Shown here in pieces: positions 8,105 through 17,385 of a DNA stretch of 64,000 bases. Made by a program: the position numbers and the translations under genes. The notes under the pieces were generated by a model. The model was not told the origin of the DNA and did no database searches. It saw only the letters and a program-made list of their open reading frames with translations. Position 1 is the first letter of the stretch; each line of letters opens with the position of its first letter. The stretch comes from Vibrio rhizosphaerae (GTDB taxonomy: Bacteria > Pseudomonadota > Gammaproteobacteria > Enterobacterales > Vibrionaceae), in NCBI RefSeq assembly GCF_024347095.1, contig NZ_AP024903.1, positions 3,038,001 through 3,102,000 on the forward strand. Reading direction: 5' to 3'.

Positions 8105-10182
8105 GACGAGGTGGATTCAGTCTCAGGCAAATAGTCCTTGCTGCTAATCCCCATCCGTTGCATTCGTGACAGCAATGTTGTTCTTTTTAAACCGAGCTTT
8201 GCAGCCGCGCCACGCGCGCCGGCAACAATCCCATTACTTTCTTTCAGCGCCTGAATCACCGTATCACGATTCATTTCAATCGTATCTTTTTTCTCTGGGT
8301 AAACCTCCGAACCATCGCCCTGTAGCTGTGATTCGGCTTTCGGCACTTCGAGACCTAATTTAACTAATTCATCCAGTGGCGCATTGAGCACATCTCCGCG
8401 GGTTAAAATCACGGATCGCTCGATAAAGTTACGTAACTGTCTGACATTACCGGGCCAGGCAAACGCAGTCAGTGCCCGCATGGTTTCATTGGTGATCGCG
8501 GAAATCTCTTTGCCCATCTGCTTAGCAATGACACGCGTAAAGTGCTTCACCAATAAAGGGATGTCTTCCGGCCGCTCGCGGAGCGGCGGGATTTCTATCG
8601 GAAATATATTCAGCCGATAATACAGGTCATTACGGAAGGTTTTTTCCTGCACCATCGACAGTAAATCAGCATTGGTTGCCACCACAATCCGCACATCAAC
8701 CTGAATCAGCTGATTTTTCCCGACCCGTTCAATTTCATTTTCCTGCAATACCCGCAACAGCTTCGGTTGCAACTCTAATGGCATATCACCGATTTCATCC
8801 AGAAACAGAGTGCCTTGATGCGCCTGTTCAAACCGCCCCACCCGTTGATGGACCGCGCCGGTAAATGCACCACGCTCATGGCCGAAAAGTTCACTCTCAA
8901 ATAAACCTTCCGGCACAGCGGCACAATTCATTTTCACCATCCGTTTCTGACTACGCCGGCTCATCTTATGAATCGCCCGGGCAATTAATTCTTTGCCCGT
9001 TCCGGTCTCCCCGAGAATCAACACCGTGCTATCGCAATCAGCGACCATCGCCACCTGATCAAGTACCCGATTCATCGCCTCACTCTGGCTGATGATATCG
9101 TCAAAAATACGCTGCTTCTCATCCTTGGATTCGATCGAAATATATTCACTTTGCGGCAGCACTTTGGTATGTGTCTCATGCACACTTAAGCTATGCATAG
9201 CCATCGCGACCCGGGCCGCAATTTGCTGCAATAAATCGAGATCGAGAGCAATGTCTTGCTCTCTCTTATGGCGCATATAGGCAATATATCCGACGCGATT
9301 GGTCCGGAATACCATAGGAATCACGATCAGTTGCTCAATATCTTCGGCAAACTCGATGGCATTCTTCTGAAAAAATAATGGCCTTAAATCATCGTCCTGA
9401 ATTAATACCGGGGAATAAGGCTCTTTCGTGTTCTGAAACGCACTGTCATCACTAAAAAAATGACAATGATGATGAATGTCTCCCTGACTCAAGTCACTGG
9501 TGTACTGGATATAATGCCCTTGATAGGGTTCGATCAGCGCCAGATGATGCATGGCAAAATGTTGGTTCAGGCACCGCAGCAAAGAGTTGAGTAGTGTTTC
9601 TTTACTATTTTGGCTGATCACCGCATTCGTGACGTCCACCAGAATATGGTAGTTATCTCGCTCATGACTGAGTTGCTGAGCCATATTGGATGCTAATTCA
9701 TGCTCGACAATATGAGCAATGAAAGAGACGAGAATACTACTGACCATCCGAAACTGCTTTTCACCATCCTCCATATTACTCAGCTTAGGATTGATGAACT
9801 CAATGACACCCAATTGTTGATTAACCGTATTCAACGGCATTTTGCAGTAATGCTCGATTTGTCGGTAAGCCGGGTGTTCAGCCGCATGTGGATAGTAGTA
9901 AGAAAATCCTTCACCATCGATTTCATAAAAGCCATCCTCATACGACGGGTGATATAAACCGATCTCTTGAGGATGAAAGATCTCATGCTGAACTTGCCGG
10001 TGAGTGTCCACATAATACAGGCTCACTTCATCAGCAACGTCTCGGTGAAGGATAATGTTCATCCGCTCGACTTGCAGAAATGAACATTCATCGTCATTTA
10101 GAAATTTCAACAAGTCCGACATATCGTGAATCGATAGCATGGCTTGTGAAAAGTTCATCAACTCTTGAGCAATTCTATTCAT
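8101..10182 (-). CDS. fhlA: FhlA-type sigma54 activator of formate hydrogenlyase
   Basis: This 693-aa protein matches FhlA in size (692 aa in E. coli) and layout. An N-terminal sensory half with GAF-like regions (about residues 1-345) binds formate in the known homologue. A central AAA+ domain follows, with Walker A GETGTGKE at 391-398, the sigma54-contacting GAFTGA at 438-443 and Walker B LFLDEIGD at 459-466. The chain ends in a Fis-type helix-turn-helix. The gene lies between fdhF and fdhD. It therefore sits downstream of a sigma54 promoter that it should itself activate. HyfR is the close alternative name; length and neighbours fit FhlA. Confidence 0.93.
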   Translation of the reverse strand: MNRIAQELMNFSQAMLSIHDMSDLLKFLNDDECSFLQVERMNIILHRDVADEVSLYYVDTHRQVQHEIFHPQEIGLYHPSYEDGFYEIDGEGFSYYYPHAAEHPAYRQIEHYCKMPLNTVNQQLGVIEFINPKLSNMEDGEKQFRMVSSILVSFIAHIVEHELASNMAQQLSHERDNYHILVDVTNAVISQNSKETLLNSLLRCLNQHFAMHHLALIEPYQGHYIQYTSDLSQGDIHHHCHFFSDDSAFQNTKEPYSPVLIQDDDLRPLFFQKNAIEFAEDIEQLIVIPMVFRTNRVGYIAYMRHKREQDIALDLDLLQQIAARVAMAMHSLSVHETHTKVLPQSEYISIESKDEKQRIFDDIISQSEAMNRVLDQVAMVADCDSTVLILGETGTGKELIARAIHKMSRRSQKRMVKMNCAAVPEGLFESELFGHERGAFTGAVHQRVGRFEQAHQGTLFLDEIGDMPLELQPKLLRVLQENEIERVGKNQLIQVDVRIVVATNADLLSMVQEKTFRNDLYYRLNIFPIEIPPLRERPEDIPLLVKHFTRVIAKQMGKEISAITNETMRALTAFAWPGNVRQLRNFIERSVILTRGDVLNAPLDELVKLGLEVPKAESQLQGDGSEVYPEKKDTIEMNRDTVIQALKESNGIVAGARGAAAKLGLKRTTLLSRMQRMGISSKDYLPETESTSS

Positions 10183-10272
10183 AATCAGTCACGACTCAAT
10201 CAAAGGCTCTTTACACCAGATGAATACATACAGAACATTGTACACTGACCTAAAGAGCCGATATTGATCTAA
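10183..10272 (-). other. fdhF-fhlA spacer with a 9-bp inverted repeat
   Basis: This 90-bp gap contains ggctcttta (10205-10213) and its exact reverse complement (10251-10259), separated by 37 bases. In the operon mRNA this would be a long-loop hairpin just upstream of the fhlA start. It lacks a T-run, so it is not a classical terminator. It may be a processing or attenuation element that lowers fhlA relative to fdhF; that is inference. Confidence 0.4.
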
Positions 10273-12420
10273 TCACGCATATGCAACATGTGATTTAAGT
10301 CGCGCTTTCATTTGACTATATTCAGACTGAACGTGGTTCTCTGCCCATGCCTGATCCTCAATCGCTTCAACTTTGACGGCACAATACTTAAACTCAGGTG
10401 TACTCGAAATCGGATCGACATGCTCAATCGTCAGCTCATTACAGGCACCCACCCACCACTGATAGGTCATGTAAACCGCACCGACATTCACCCGTTCAGA
10501 GACATTCGCGCGCGTAATCACTTTACCGCGCCGGGAGGAAACCCAGACTAACTGCTGATCCGTAATACCTCGCTGCTTGGCATCAAGTGGATTCATTTGG
10601 ACATATCCCGGTTCATCAGCCAGTGTAGATAAGGCTTTACAGTTCCCGGTCATAGATCGACATGAATAGTGGCCCACTTCCCGGACGGTGGAAAGCACCA
10701 ACGGGTACTCGGCATCGGTTTGTTCCAACGGCGGACGCCAAGGCGCACCGATAAACTTGCCTTTGCCAGACGGGGTCGCAAACTTATTGCCTTCAAACAG
10801 GAATGATGTACCGGGGTGATCTTCGGTCGGGCACGGCCACATCACTGATTTCAGTCCTGCCATTTTTTCGTAGGTAACCCCGGCAAACAGTGGTGTCAGC
10901 GCGCGCATTTCATCCCAGATTTCCTGAGTATTTTCGTAATGCATCGGATAACCCATCCGCGTGGCTAACAGACTGAAGATTTCCCAGTCAGGTTTAACGC
11001 CTTCAGGCGGGGTCACCGCTTTGTAGAAACGCTGGAATCCGCGGTCAGCACTGGTATAAACCCCTTCATGTTCTCCCCAGCTGGTGGATGGGAAAATAAT
11101 ATCAGCCATTTCAGCGGTTTTGGTCATAAAGATATCTTGGACAATCACCAGCTCTAACTGGCGCATGGTCTCCCGCATCGCATTCAGATCGGCTTCAGTC
11201 TGTGCAGGGTCTTCGCCAAAAATGTAGAACGCTTTACAAGAACCATCTGCCACTTTATGGCCGACTTCTGTCATCCGATAACCGGGCTTAGCGGATAACT
11301 TCACTCCCCAAGCCTGCTCAAATTTCTCACGGATCTTATCATCAGTCACCGGCTGATAGCCTGGGAATTGATGCGGTAACATCCCTAAATCACAGGTTCC
11401 CTGAACATTATTCTGTCCCCGAACCGGACCACAACCCACACCACGACGACCAAAGTTACCGGTCATTAACGCCAGTCCGGCCAAACCGCGCACGACATCA
11501 ACCGCCTGACCAAACTGAGTGACACCCATACCCCATAAAATCATTGAACCGGAAGACTTGGCATAAGTCCGGGCCGCTTGTCGAACTTCTGCGGCTTTCA
11601 GTCCGGTCAGGTGCTCAACTTTTTCAGGTGCATAGTCCATCACAATCTTACGGAACTCATCAAACCCTTCGGTATAATTTTGCACATAAGATTTATCATA
11701 GAGATTTTCATCAATCAGCGTATAAGCCAACGCATTGACGACAGCCATGTTAGAACCGTTTTTCAACGGCAGCCATTGGTCAGCAACCCGGACAGATTCG
11801 ATCTTACGCGGGTCACAGACAATCACTTTAGCGCCGTTTTCACGCGCTTTAAAAATACGTTTCGCAATCACCGGATGAGAATCAGCAACGTTGTAGCCAA
11901 AAATCAGCAGACACTTTGCTTCCTCGATTTCAGGAATGGCATTACTCATTGCGCCATTGCCCACCACGGATTCCAGCCCGGCAACCGATGGTGCGTGACA
12001 AACGCGTGCACAGTGGTCAACATTGTTTGTACCAATCACTGCCCGGGCAAATTTTTGCATCACATAGTTCGATTCGTTACCCGGCCCCCGGGCCGAACCT
12101 GTAGTCATAATGGCGTCGGGACCATATTTCTCTTTGATAGCTGACAACTTCTCGACGGCAAAATCTAGTGCTTCATCCCACGAGACGGCTTCAAGCTTGT
12201 CATTTCTCGTGCGACGAATCATCGGCTGTTTCAACCGTGGTGTCAGCAGTTGGGTGTCATTCAGGAAATCCCACCCATAGTATCCTTTTAAACACAACTG
12301 ACCTTCGTTAGTACGACCATTGGCTGGCTCTGCACCAACCACCTTGTTGTTTTCAACCAGCAGGTTCAACTTACATCCTGTACCGCAGTAGGGGCACACG
12401 ACTAATTTTTTTTCGATCAT
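10273..12420 (-). CDS. fdhF: Formate dehydrogenase H, cysteine form
   Basis: FdhF oxidises formate to CO2 at a molybdenum bis-MGD site and passes electrons toward the hydrogenase. The N-terminal 4Fe-4S ligands are Cys9, Cys12, Cys16 and Cys43 (CPYCGTGC, then QLCLKG). The molybdopterin oxidoreductase and dinucleotide-binding domains follow. At 715 aa the length equals E. coli FdhF. The metal ligand aligned with E. coli Sec140 is Cys141 here (context DHCARVCHAPSVAGL), encoded by TGT at 11998-12000, so no selenocysteine machinery is needed. The gene starts 40 bp after hydN ends and precedes fhlA. Confidence 0.95.
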   Translation of the reverse strand: MIEKKLVVCPYCGTGCKLNLLVENNKVVGAEPANGRTNEGQLCLKGYYGWDFLNDTQLLTPRLKQPMIRRTRNDKLEAVSWDEALDFAVEKLSAIKEKYGPDAIMTTGSARGPGNESNYVMQKFARAVIGTNNVDHCARVCHAPSVAGLESVVGNGAMSNAIPEIEEAKCLLIFGYNVADSHPVIAKRIFKARENGAKVIVCDPRKIESVRVADQWLPLKNGSNMAVVNALAYTLIDENLYDKSYVQNYTEGFDEFRKIVMDYAPEKVEHLTGLKAAEVRQAARTYAKSSGSMILWGMGVTQFGQAVDVVRGLAGLALMTGNFGRRGVGCGPVRGQNNVQGTCDLGMLPHQFPGYQPVTDDKIREKFEQAWGVKLSAKPGYRMTEVGHKVADGSCKAFYIFGEDPAQTEADLNAMRETMRQLELVIVQDIFMTKTAEMADIIFPSTSWGEHEGVYTSADRGFQRFYKAVTPPEGVKPDWEIFSLLATRMGYPMHYENTQEIWDEMRALTPLFAGVTYEKMAGLKSVMWPCPTEDHPGTSFLFEGNKFATPSGKGKFIGAPWRPPLEQTDAEYPLVLSTVREVGHYSCRSMTGNCKALSTLADEPGYVQMNPLDAKQRGITDQQLVWVSSRRGKVITRANVSERVNVGAVYMTYQWWVGACNELTIEHVDPISSTPEFKYCAVKVEAIEDQAWAENHVQSEYSQMKARLKSHVAYA

Positions 12421-12460
12421 AATTTTCTCACTATCCCCGATATTCCATTCTCATTTCGCT

Positions 12461-13009
12461 TCAAGCCGAAATGACAGAAGCCTGACTCGCTGCCGCTTCT
12501 CGTTTCTGTTGGCTGGTTTGTTGCAGTGATTCAGGCGCAATCAAACGAATGGCCTCTGTCGGACAAACCTGAACACAAGCGGGTCCTGCTTCCCGGTGGG
12601 AACACAAATCACACTTCAGCGCTTGAGATTGAGGCACTTGTTTCTGGAAGAGCGCAGCATGTTCAGACACGGTATTTTTCATCCGGGTCATGACACTCAT
12701 CGCGCCATACGGACAGGCAATCACACAAGTCTTGCAGCCAATACAACGGGACTGAATGACCTTCACGTAGCCATCTTCATGAACAATGGCATGATTCGGG
12801 CAAACTTGCGCACACGGGGCATCGTCACACTGACGACACATCACAGGCACGGAGACTTCTGCATTTTTCACCAGTTGCAACCGTGGCGTAAAGTCCTCAG
12901 TCCCACTTAAAGTACCCGATGACTCATCCTGATGAGCAACTGCACATGCAATCTCACAGGTTCGACAACCAATACACTTATTGGCGTCAGCAAAAACAAA
13001 TCGATTCAT
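12461..13009 (-). CDS. hydN: HydN-like 4Fe-4S electron-transfer protein
   Basis: This 182-aa ferredoxin-like protein carries four Cys clusters: CIGCRTCEIAC, CRQCDDAPCAQVCP, CIGCKTCVIACPYGA and CDLCSHREAGPACVQVCP. It closely resembles HydN/HycB, which shuttle electrons from FdhF to the membrane hydrogenase. The frame opens upstream, but ATG at 13009 follows AAGGA by 5-6 bases and gives the family start MNRFVFAD. It is the first gene of the fdh/hyp operon, about 55 bp from the predicted transcription start. HycB is an alternative name; the order with fdhF matches E. coli hydN. Confidence 0.92.
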   Translation of the reverse strand: MNRFVFADANKCIGCRTCEIACAVAHQDESSGTLSGTEDFTPRLQLVKNAEVSVPVMCRQCDDAPCAQVCPNHAIVHEDGYVKVIQSRCIGCKTCVIACPYGAMSVMTRMKNTVSEHAALFQKQVPQSQALKCDLCSHREAGPACVQVCPTEAIRLIAPESLQQTSQQKREAAASQASVISA

Positions 13010-13074
13010 GCTGTATCCTTTTTGTGTCAATACAACAGAGTATCTTCAGACTCTGGGGGTGGTTAATCATTACA

Positions 13075-13090
13075 GGCACAAGACGTGCCA
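13075..13090 (-). promoter_or_regulatory. Sigma54 promoter of hydN-fdhF-fhlA-hyp operon
   Basis: On the minus strand the sequence reads TGGCACG, then TCTT, then GTGCC. This gives GG and GC exactly 10 bases apart, the sigma54 -24/-12 arrangement. The -24 element is a full match to TGGCACG. The start of transcription would fall near 13064, about 55 bp upstream of the hydN ATG. Confidence 0.85.
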
Positions 13091-13211
13091 ATCCGGGAGT
13101 TACTATTTGAAATCATTTAATCCAATGATTTATAAGAATAAATAAATGATAAATTTAAAAACAAACTCAATCGGGCAGTACAACGAGCCTCTTTACCCGA
13201 TCGCTCATCGA

Positions 13212-13238
13212 CAAAAGTGTCGAGTTTCGACACTTTTG
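13212..13238. promoter_or_regulatory. Perfect 12-bp palindrome, likely FhlA upstream activator site
   Basis: The arms caaaagtgtcga and tcgacacttttg are exact complements around a 3-bp centre. The site lies about 120-150 bp upstream of the hydN -24 element, a normal distance for an enhancer-type site. The half site GTGTCGA recurs upstream of hyfA. Because it directly follows the hycI stop, it could also fold as a hairpin ending the hyf transcript (A-rich before, TTTTG after). The two roles are not exclusive. Confidence 0.6.
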
Positions 13239-13248
13239 CCATCACTGA

Positions 13249-13707
13249 TTAACAATGGCTAAATGCCATATCGTCATGCCATTGATGTAAAGATTGATAG
13301 ACCGTGTCGACAGCATCTCTGACCATATCGGTCATCGGTGCCGCAAATGCCACAATCGCGGGCTGAATCCCGATGAATGTCACATGAGGGATAAAAGTTT
13401 TCAGTTCATCGATTAAAAAATTAAGCGGTAAACTATGGGTGGAAACCATAAACATCTCGGCAATCGTATCGGGATCAATAATGCGAATCTCCCCGGCCTT
13501 TTCACCAAAATCAGCCGCATCAACGACCAGAACGCGCTCAGGCTTGATGTGACGAATCAGATGCAAGGTATCTTCTGGCATGGTGCCGCCTTCTAATACC
13601 TCCCAACCATCAATGGGGTGTTCCAGACAGCGCTTAGCCAGTAGCGGACCTGCTCCGTCATCCCCCATCATGGTATTACCGACCGTCAACAAGATTTGTC
13701 GACTCAT
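13249..13707 (-). CDS. hycI: HycI, C-terminal endopeptidase of the hydrogenase large subunit
   Basis: HycI removes the C-terminal tail of the nickel-loaded large subunit, the final maturation step. The 152-aa protein has the metal-binding residues of the family at the expected places: Asp16 in GNTMMGDDGAG, Asp63 in VVDAADFG and His91 in STHSLPL. Its client should be HyfG, whose tail after Arg545 has 34 residues. The start overlaps the hycH stop as ATGA, and it is the last gene of the hyf operon. Confidence 0.95.
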   Translation of the reverse strand: MSRQILLTVGNTMMGDDGAGPLLAKRCLEHPIDGWEVLEGGTMPEDTLHLIRHIKPERVLVVDAADFGEKAGEIRIIDPDTIAEMFMVSTHSLPLNFLIDELKTFIPHVTFIGIQPAIVAFAAPMTDMVRDAVDTVYQSLHQWHDDMAFSHC

Positions 13708-14156
13708 TGCACCGTCCCCCGAATCATCAAATACATCGTCGGCTCCCGATGAATCGCATTGAGAATCTCGATCAAGCCTGCGGTCAAACGCTGTGATATC
13801 TCAGACTGTGTTGCGGGGTTGATTTGCCGGAATGCCAGCGCCAGCATGTGAATGTGCTCCGGAAAAATCGTAATCTCTCCAAATTTGAGGAAACCTATCA
13901 TCTTCCGGTAGGCCTCGCTGTCTTGAGGTAATCCCTCAATCCACGCCAGATATTCTTCACCGTGGCAATCCATATCGGACTGGAGACAATCGACAATGCC
14001 AAGGTGGTGCCCAATCGCCAGACTGTAGTACATAATCTGTTGGGCTTCTTGAGGCACCTCTTTTTCATCAACAAACTTGCGCGTTAACCGATAAAAGCGC
14101 ACCCGCTCTTTTAAATGTCTCGAATGCTTCTCGGTTTGCCGTTCAGCCACAGCCAT
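13704..14156 (-). CDS. hyfJ: HycH/HyfJ formate hydrogenlyase maturation protein
   Basis: This protein of about 150 aa carries the HycH family core [16 protein letters not shown] and [11 protein letters not shown]. HycH is needed for proper large-subunit processing in E. coli; its biochemical role is poorly known. The frame opens at 14186, but ATG at 14156 follows AAGGAGGG by about 7 bases and is preferred. It overlaps the hyfI end by 14 bp and the hycI start by 4 bp. Confidence 0.9.
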   Translation of the reverse strand: MAVAERQTEKHSRHLKERVRFYRLTRKFVDEKEVPQEAQQIMYYSLAIGHHLGIVDCLQSDMDCHGEEYLAWIEGLPQDSEAYRKMIGFLKFGEITIFPEHIHMLALAFRQINPATQSEISQRLTAGLIEILNAIHREPTMYLMIRGTVQ

Positions 14157-14961
14157 GACAGGTCCCTCCTTGCTGCTCATCGCCAACCAGTTGTTTCATC
14201 ACCGAGCGCATGAGCGTTTCGACAATTTCCGTCAACCGAGGATCGTTATGCTGATGAAGATAGGCTTGAATCTGCGCATCCACATTGTCGGCATGACACC
14301 CGGCCAGCACAGACATCAGCTCATCCGCAATACGGTTGCCCTGACGATAACCGGCTAACAAACGGGCTTCCCGTTCGATCATCACCCGGATATCCTGTGG
14401 AATACCGGTATGACGCAAACTGGCAGGTTCGGCCTCGGCATCATGATGTTTGGCATGCATTTTTTGCTCAAGTAATCCTAAAGCGACAGCGAAGCCATAC
14501 AGCGTAGCCGCAGGGGTGGGCGGACAACCGGGGATATAAACATCCACCGGGACGATCTTATCGGTCCCGCCCCAGACACAATAGAGATCATGAAAAATGC
14601 CACCGTCACAGCCACAGGCACCGTACGACACGACAATCTTCGGATCAGGGGCAGCATCATAAGCCCGTAAAGCCGGGGCTCGCATCGCACGCGTCACCGC
14701 ACCGGTAAAGAGCAGAATATCCGCATGACGAGGGCTGGCAACGACTTTGATACCGAATCGTTCGGTATCATAAACTGGTGTTGTGGCTGCAAAAATCTCA
14801 ATTTCACAACCATTGCAGCCCCCGCAATCGACCCGATAAACATAGGCTGACCGTTTGATCTGCTTCAGCAATGTTTGCTTTAAGGCTTGATGTTCAGGGG
14901 TCACTTCCACAGGCTGTGTCTGCGTATGATGAACGCCTGATAATGGCTGAATACCTTTCAC
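14143..14961 (-). CDS. hyfI: HyfI, small Fe-S subunit of hydrogenase 4
   Basis: HyfI is the NuoB-like small subunit carrying the 4Fe-4S cluster next to the NiFe site. Conserved segments are [29 protein letters not shown] and [15 protein letters not shown], which supply the cluster cysteines. At 272 aa it has an additional His/Cys-containing C-terminal extension ending GGTCHGCG, beyond the NuoB-like core. It overlaps hyfH by 4 bp (ATGA). It is part of the peripheral arm together with HyfG and HyfH. Confidence 0.95.
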   Translation of the reverse strand: MKGIQPLSGVHHTQTQPVEVTPEHQALKQTLLKQIKRSAYVYRVDCGGCNGCEIEIFAATTPVYDTERFGIKVVASPRHADILLFTGAVTRAMRAPALRAYDAAPDPKIVVSYGACGCDGGIFHDLYCVWGGTDKIVPVDVYIPGCPPTPAATLYGFAVALGLLEQKMHAKHHDAEAEPASLRHTGIPQDIRVMIEREARLLAGYRQGNRIADELMSVLAGCHADNVDAQIQAYLHQHNDPRLTEIVETLMRSVMKQLVGDEQQGGTCHGCG

Positions 14962-15629
14962 TGGACCTCCTCACGATTCATATCGGCGTGCTTGATATTA
15001 GACATCTCGTTCGCAGCATCATCGTTCTCTGGCATTCCGGGATCCGGACGATGGCTGGCAGATATCTGTGTCACCGGGATCTGCCCGGCAGTCACATAGC
15101 GATTACATGCCAGATTCTGACCATCAAGCATATTGGCCTGACGTCGGCATTCAGGGCAGCTTTCCAACTGATGACGACGCATGGCCAGCGACTCACCACT
15201 CAACCCGGCGTGCTGAAGCATCTCCATAACATAATCGAATAGTTTTTTAGCGATGAAGGGGCGATCACATTCCCGGCAATTAACCAGCTCAAACTCGGCC
15301 TGTTCATACAAATCTGCTTTATTGGTCACAGCCAGTTCAAACTGTTGTGACAAGACCAACGCATGCGTCGGACACACTTCTTCGCAGCGTCCGCAATAGA
15401 TGCAACGCGCCAGAGAAAGCTCCCAGCGCCGAATGCCCAGCTGTTCATCGGTCTCCATGACTAACGCATTGGCAGGACAAGCTCTCATGCAGGCACCACA
15501 TGCAATACACTGTGCGGCATCCAGTTCTGGTTTGCCCCGAAAATCCGTGCTGACTTCATACGGCGCAAAAGGATACTTCGCCGTTGCATCGCCGGTTTTT
15601 AAAACTGTTTTGAATAGTTTTAACATCAC
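14958..15629 (-). CDS. hyfH: HyfH, 4Fe-4S ferredoxin subunit of hydrogenase 4
   Basis: HyfH is the NuoI-like subunit linking the electron donors to the small subunit. Two clusters are evident: [15 protein letters not shown] and [16 protein letters not shown] further Cys-rich part follows (CRECDRPF and CPECRR), as in E. coli HyfH. The length is 223 aa. The start reads MMLKLF; the second Met (15626) gives the usual family N-terminus. The gene lies 4 bp after hyfG and overlaps hyfI by 4 bp. Confidence 0.95.
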   Translation of the reverse strand: MMLKLFKTVLKTGDATAKYPFAPYEVSTDFRGKPELDAAQCIACGACMRACPANALVMETDEQLGIRRWELSLARCIYCGRCEEVCPTHALVLSQQFELAVTNKADLYEQAEFELVNCRECDRPFIAKKLFDYVMEMLQHAGLSGESLAMRRHQLESCPECRRQANMLDGQNLACNRYVTAGQIPVTQISASHRPDPGMPENDDAANEMSNIKHADMNREEVQ

Positions 15630-15633
15630 AACC

Positions 15634-17373
15634 TCACATGGATTTCAGGGGAGAGTTTTTGCGATTGATGCTATACTGCTCAATCGTTTTATACGGTACG
15701 GTCTGAGACCGTTTTTTCTTGGTATCAATAATAGTGACGCGATCCGTACAGGAGTAACAGGGATCGAGACTGCCGATAATCAGTGGCGCATCAGCAACCG
15801 TATTCCCCCGCAGCATATAACGCAGCGTCGGCCAGTTGGCATAAGTTGCAGCCCGGCAGCGCCAGCGGAATAACTTTTGGTTATCTCCGGTCATACTCCA
15901 GTGGATATTTTCACCACGAGGGGCTTCGGTAAATCCCAAAGCAAACCGATGAGGGACATACTGAAAGTCTTCAGTCAAGATCGCGCCCTCGGGGAGATGA
16001 TCTAATCCAAATTCAGCAATATTCAGCGAGTCAAACACTTCGCGAATTCGAATCAGCAAACGAGCCTGAACATCCCCACTGTCAAAATGGTGTAACCCGA
16101 TCGGTACCTGTCCGTAAGATTCCAGCGACTGACCGTGCACAACCCGGGCGTCGCGCGCAAATCCACTGCCACGCACCAGCGGGCCAACCGGACTAAAATC
16201 ACGGGCAATATCTTTGGCAAGGACACCGACACCGGCGATCCGGCTGTCAATATTCGGCGTTAAAAGCAGCACATCGACTAATTCGGTAAACGACTGGCGA
16301 ACTTCCCGAATCATGGCAATGCCTTTGGTGCGCTGTTCTTTGAGAAAATCACGCCGTACTCCGCCAATCAGGTTCATGCCGTAGGTTTTTCTGGCACCGG
16401 TCAGCAACTCGGCAAGTTCCATCGTTTTTTCACGCACACGGAAAAATTGCATGAAACCGGAATCAAATCCGACAAAGTGGCTGGACAGGCCGATATTGAG
16501 TAGATGACTATGCAGACGCTCGACTTCCAGTAATACGGTCCGAATCATCTTGCCACGCGCCGGGACTTCGATATTCAGAGCGGTCTCAACAGAGTTGTTA
16601 TAACCGACGCTATGGGTAAAACCGCAGATGCCACACACCCGATCCGCAAGGAAGCCCACTTCATGATAGCCCATCCGCGTCTCAGCTAACTTTTCCATCC
16701 CCCGGTGAACATAGAACATCCGATAGTCAGCATCGATGATGTCTTCACCATCCACAAATAAGCGAAAGTGGCCGGGTTCATCACTGGTGATATGCAAAGG
16801 CCCGACGGGAACGATCCGATCTGTATCCCCGCCCAGTTCATTGATAAACGGATAGTTTTCTGTATCAGTTGTCGGTTGCGGACGCTGACGGTAATCCATC
16901 GCATCTTTACGCAATGGGTGCAAATCTTCCGGCCAGTCATCTGGAAGCACCAGCCGACGTTCGTCCGGCAAACCAATCGGGCGCAGACCGAACATATCGC
17001 GGATTTCGCGCTCTCCCCACACGGCTGCGGGGATCTCTGGTGTGATCGAGATAAATTCCTGATCATTGGCGTTCACCAGAACTTTCACAATCACCCAGCT
17101 TTTGACGTCACCTTCCATCGATAAAGCATGATAAACACCGAAACAGCCGTTGAGTGTCCGTTCATCATTACCAAAAGAAACCGACAACCATCCGCCTTGG
17201 TCATAGTAGAGCCATTTCATCACTTCAACCAACGAGGTCATTTTTACGGTCAACGTCACCTGATTGTCAGCTTGCCAGGCTTCATCCTGAATTGCCGCAG
17301 GAAAATGTTGACGCACCCCATCGACATAGCACTTACCGATCTGATATTGCGTATTTCTGTTCAATTGATCCAT
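15634..17373 (-). CDS. hyfG: HyfG, NiFe large subunit of hydrogenase 4
   Basis: HyfG holds the NiFe active site. The first 190 residues form a NuoC-like domain and the rest a NuoD-like domain, as in HycE/HyfG. The four NiFe ligands are Cys247 and Cys250 (RVCGICGFTHS) and Cys539 and Cys542 (DPCYSCTDR). The 34 residues after Arg545 match the tail that HycI removes in HycE, including YSINRKNSPLK. The presence of all ligands indicates a functional hydrogenase. It lies 12 bp after hyfF and 4 bp before hyfH. Confidence 0.97.
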   Translation of the reverse strand: MDQLNRNTQYQIGKCYVDGVRQHFPAAIQDEAWQADNQVTLTVKMTSLVEVMKWLYYDQGGWLSVSFGNDERTLNGCFGVYHALSMEGDVKSWVIVKVLVNANDQEFISITPEIPAAVWGEREIRDMFGLRPIGLPDERRLVLPDDWPEDLHPLRKDAMDYRQRPQPTTDTENYPFINELGGDTDRIVPVGPLHITSDEPGHFRLFVDGEDIIDADYRMFYVHRGMEKLAETRMGYHEVGFLADRVCGICGFTHSVGYNNSVETALNIEVPARGKMIRTVLLEVERLHSHLLNIGLSSHFVGFDSGFMQFFRVREKTMELAELLTGARKTYGMNLIGGVRRDFLKEQRTKGIAMIREVRQSFTELVDVLLLTPNIDSRIAGVGVLAKDIARDFSPVGPLVRGSGFARDARVVHGQSLESYGQVPIGLHHFDSGDVQARLLIRIREVFDSLNIAEFGLDHLPEGAILTEDFQYVPHRFALGFTEAPRGENIHWSMTGDNQKLFRWRCRAATYANWPTLRYMLRGNTVADAPLIIGSLDPCYSCTDRVTIIDTKKKRSQTVPYKTIEQYSINRKNSPLKSM

Positions 17374-17385
17374 GTCATAAGGCCT

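Noticed and set aside
10205..10259. Terminator between fdhF and fhlA
   Set aside because: The 9-bp stem has a 37-base loop and no T-run, so intrinsic termination is unlikely.
11544..12144. Plus-strand frames up to 188 codons opposite fdhF
   Set aside because: They oppose a strongly conserved enzyme and have no start signals.
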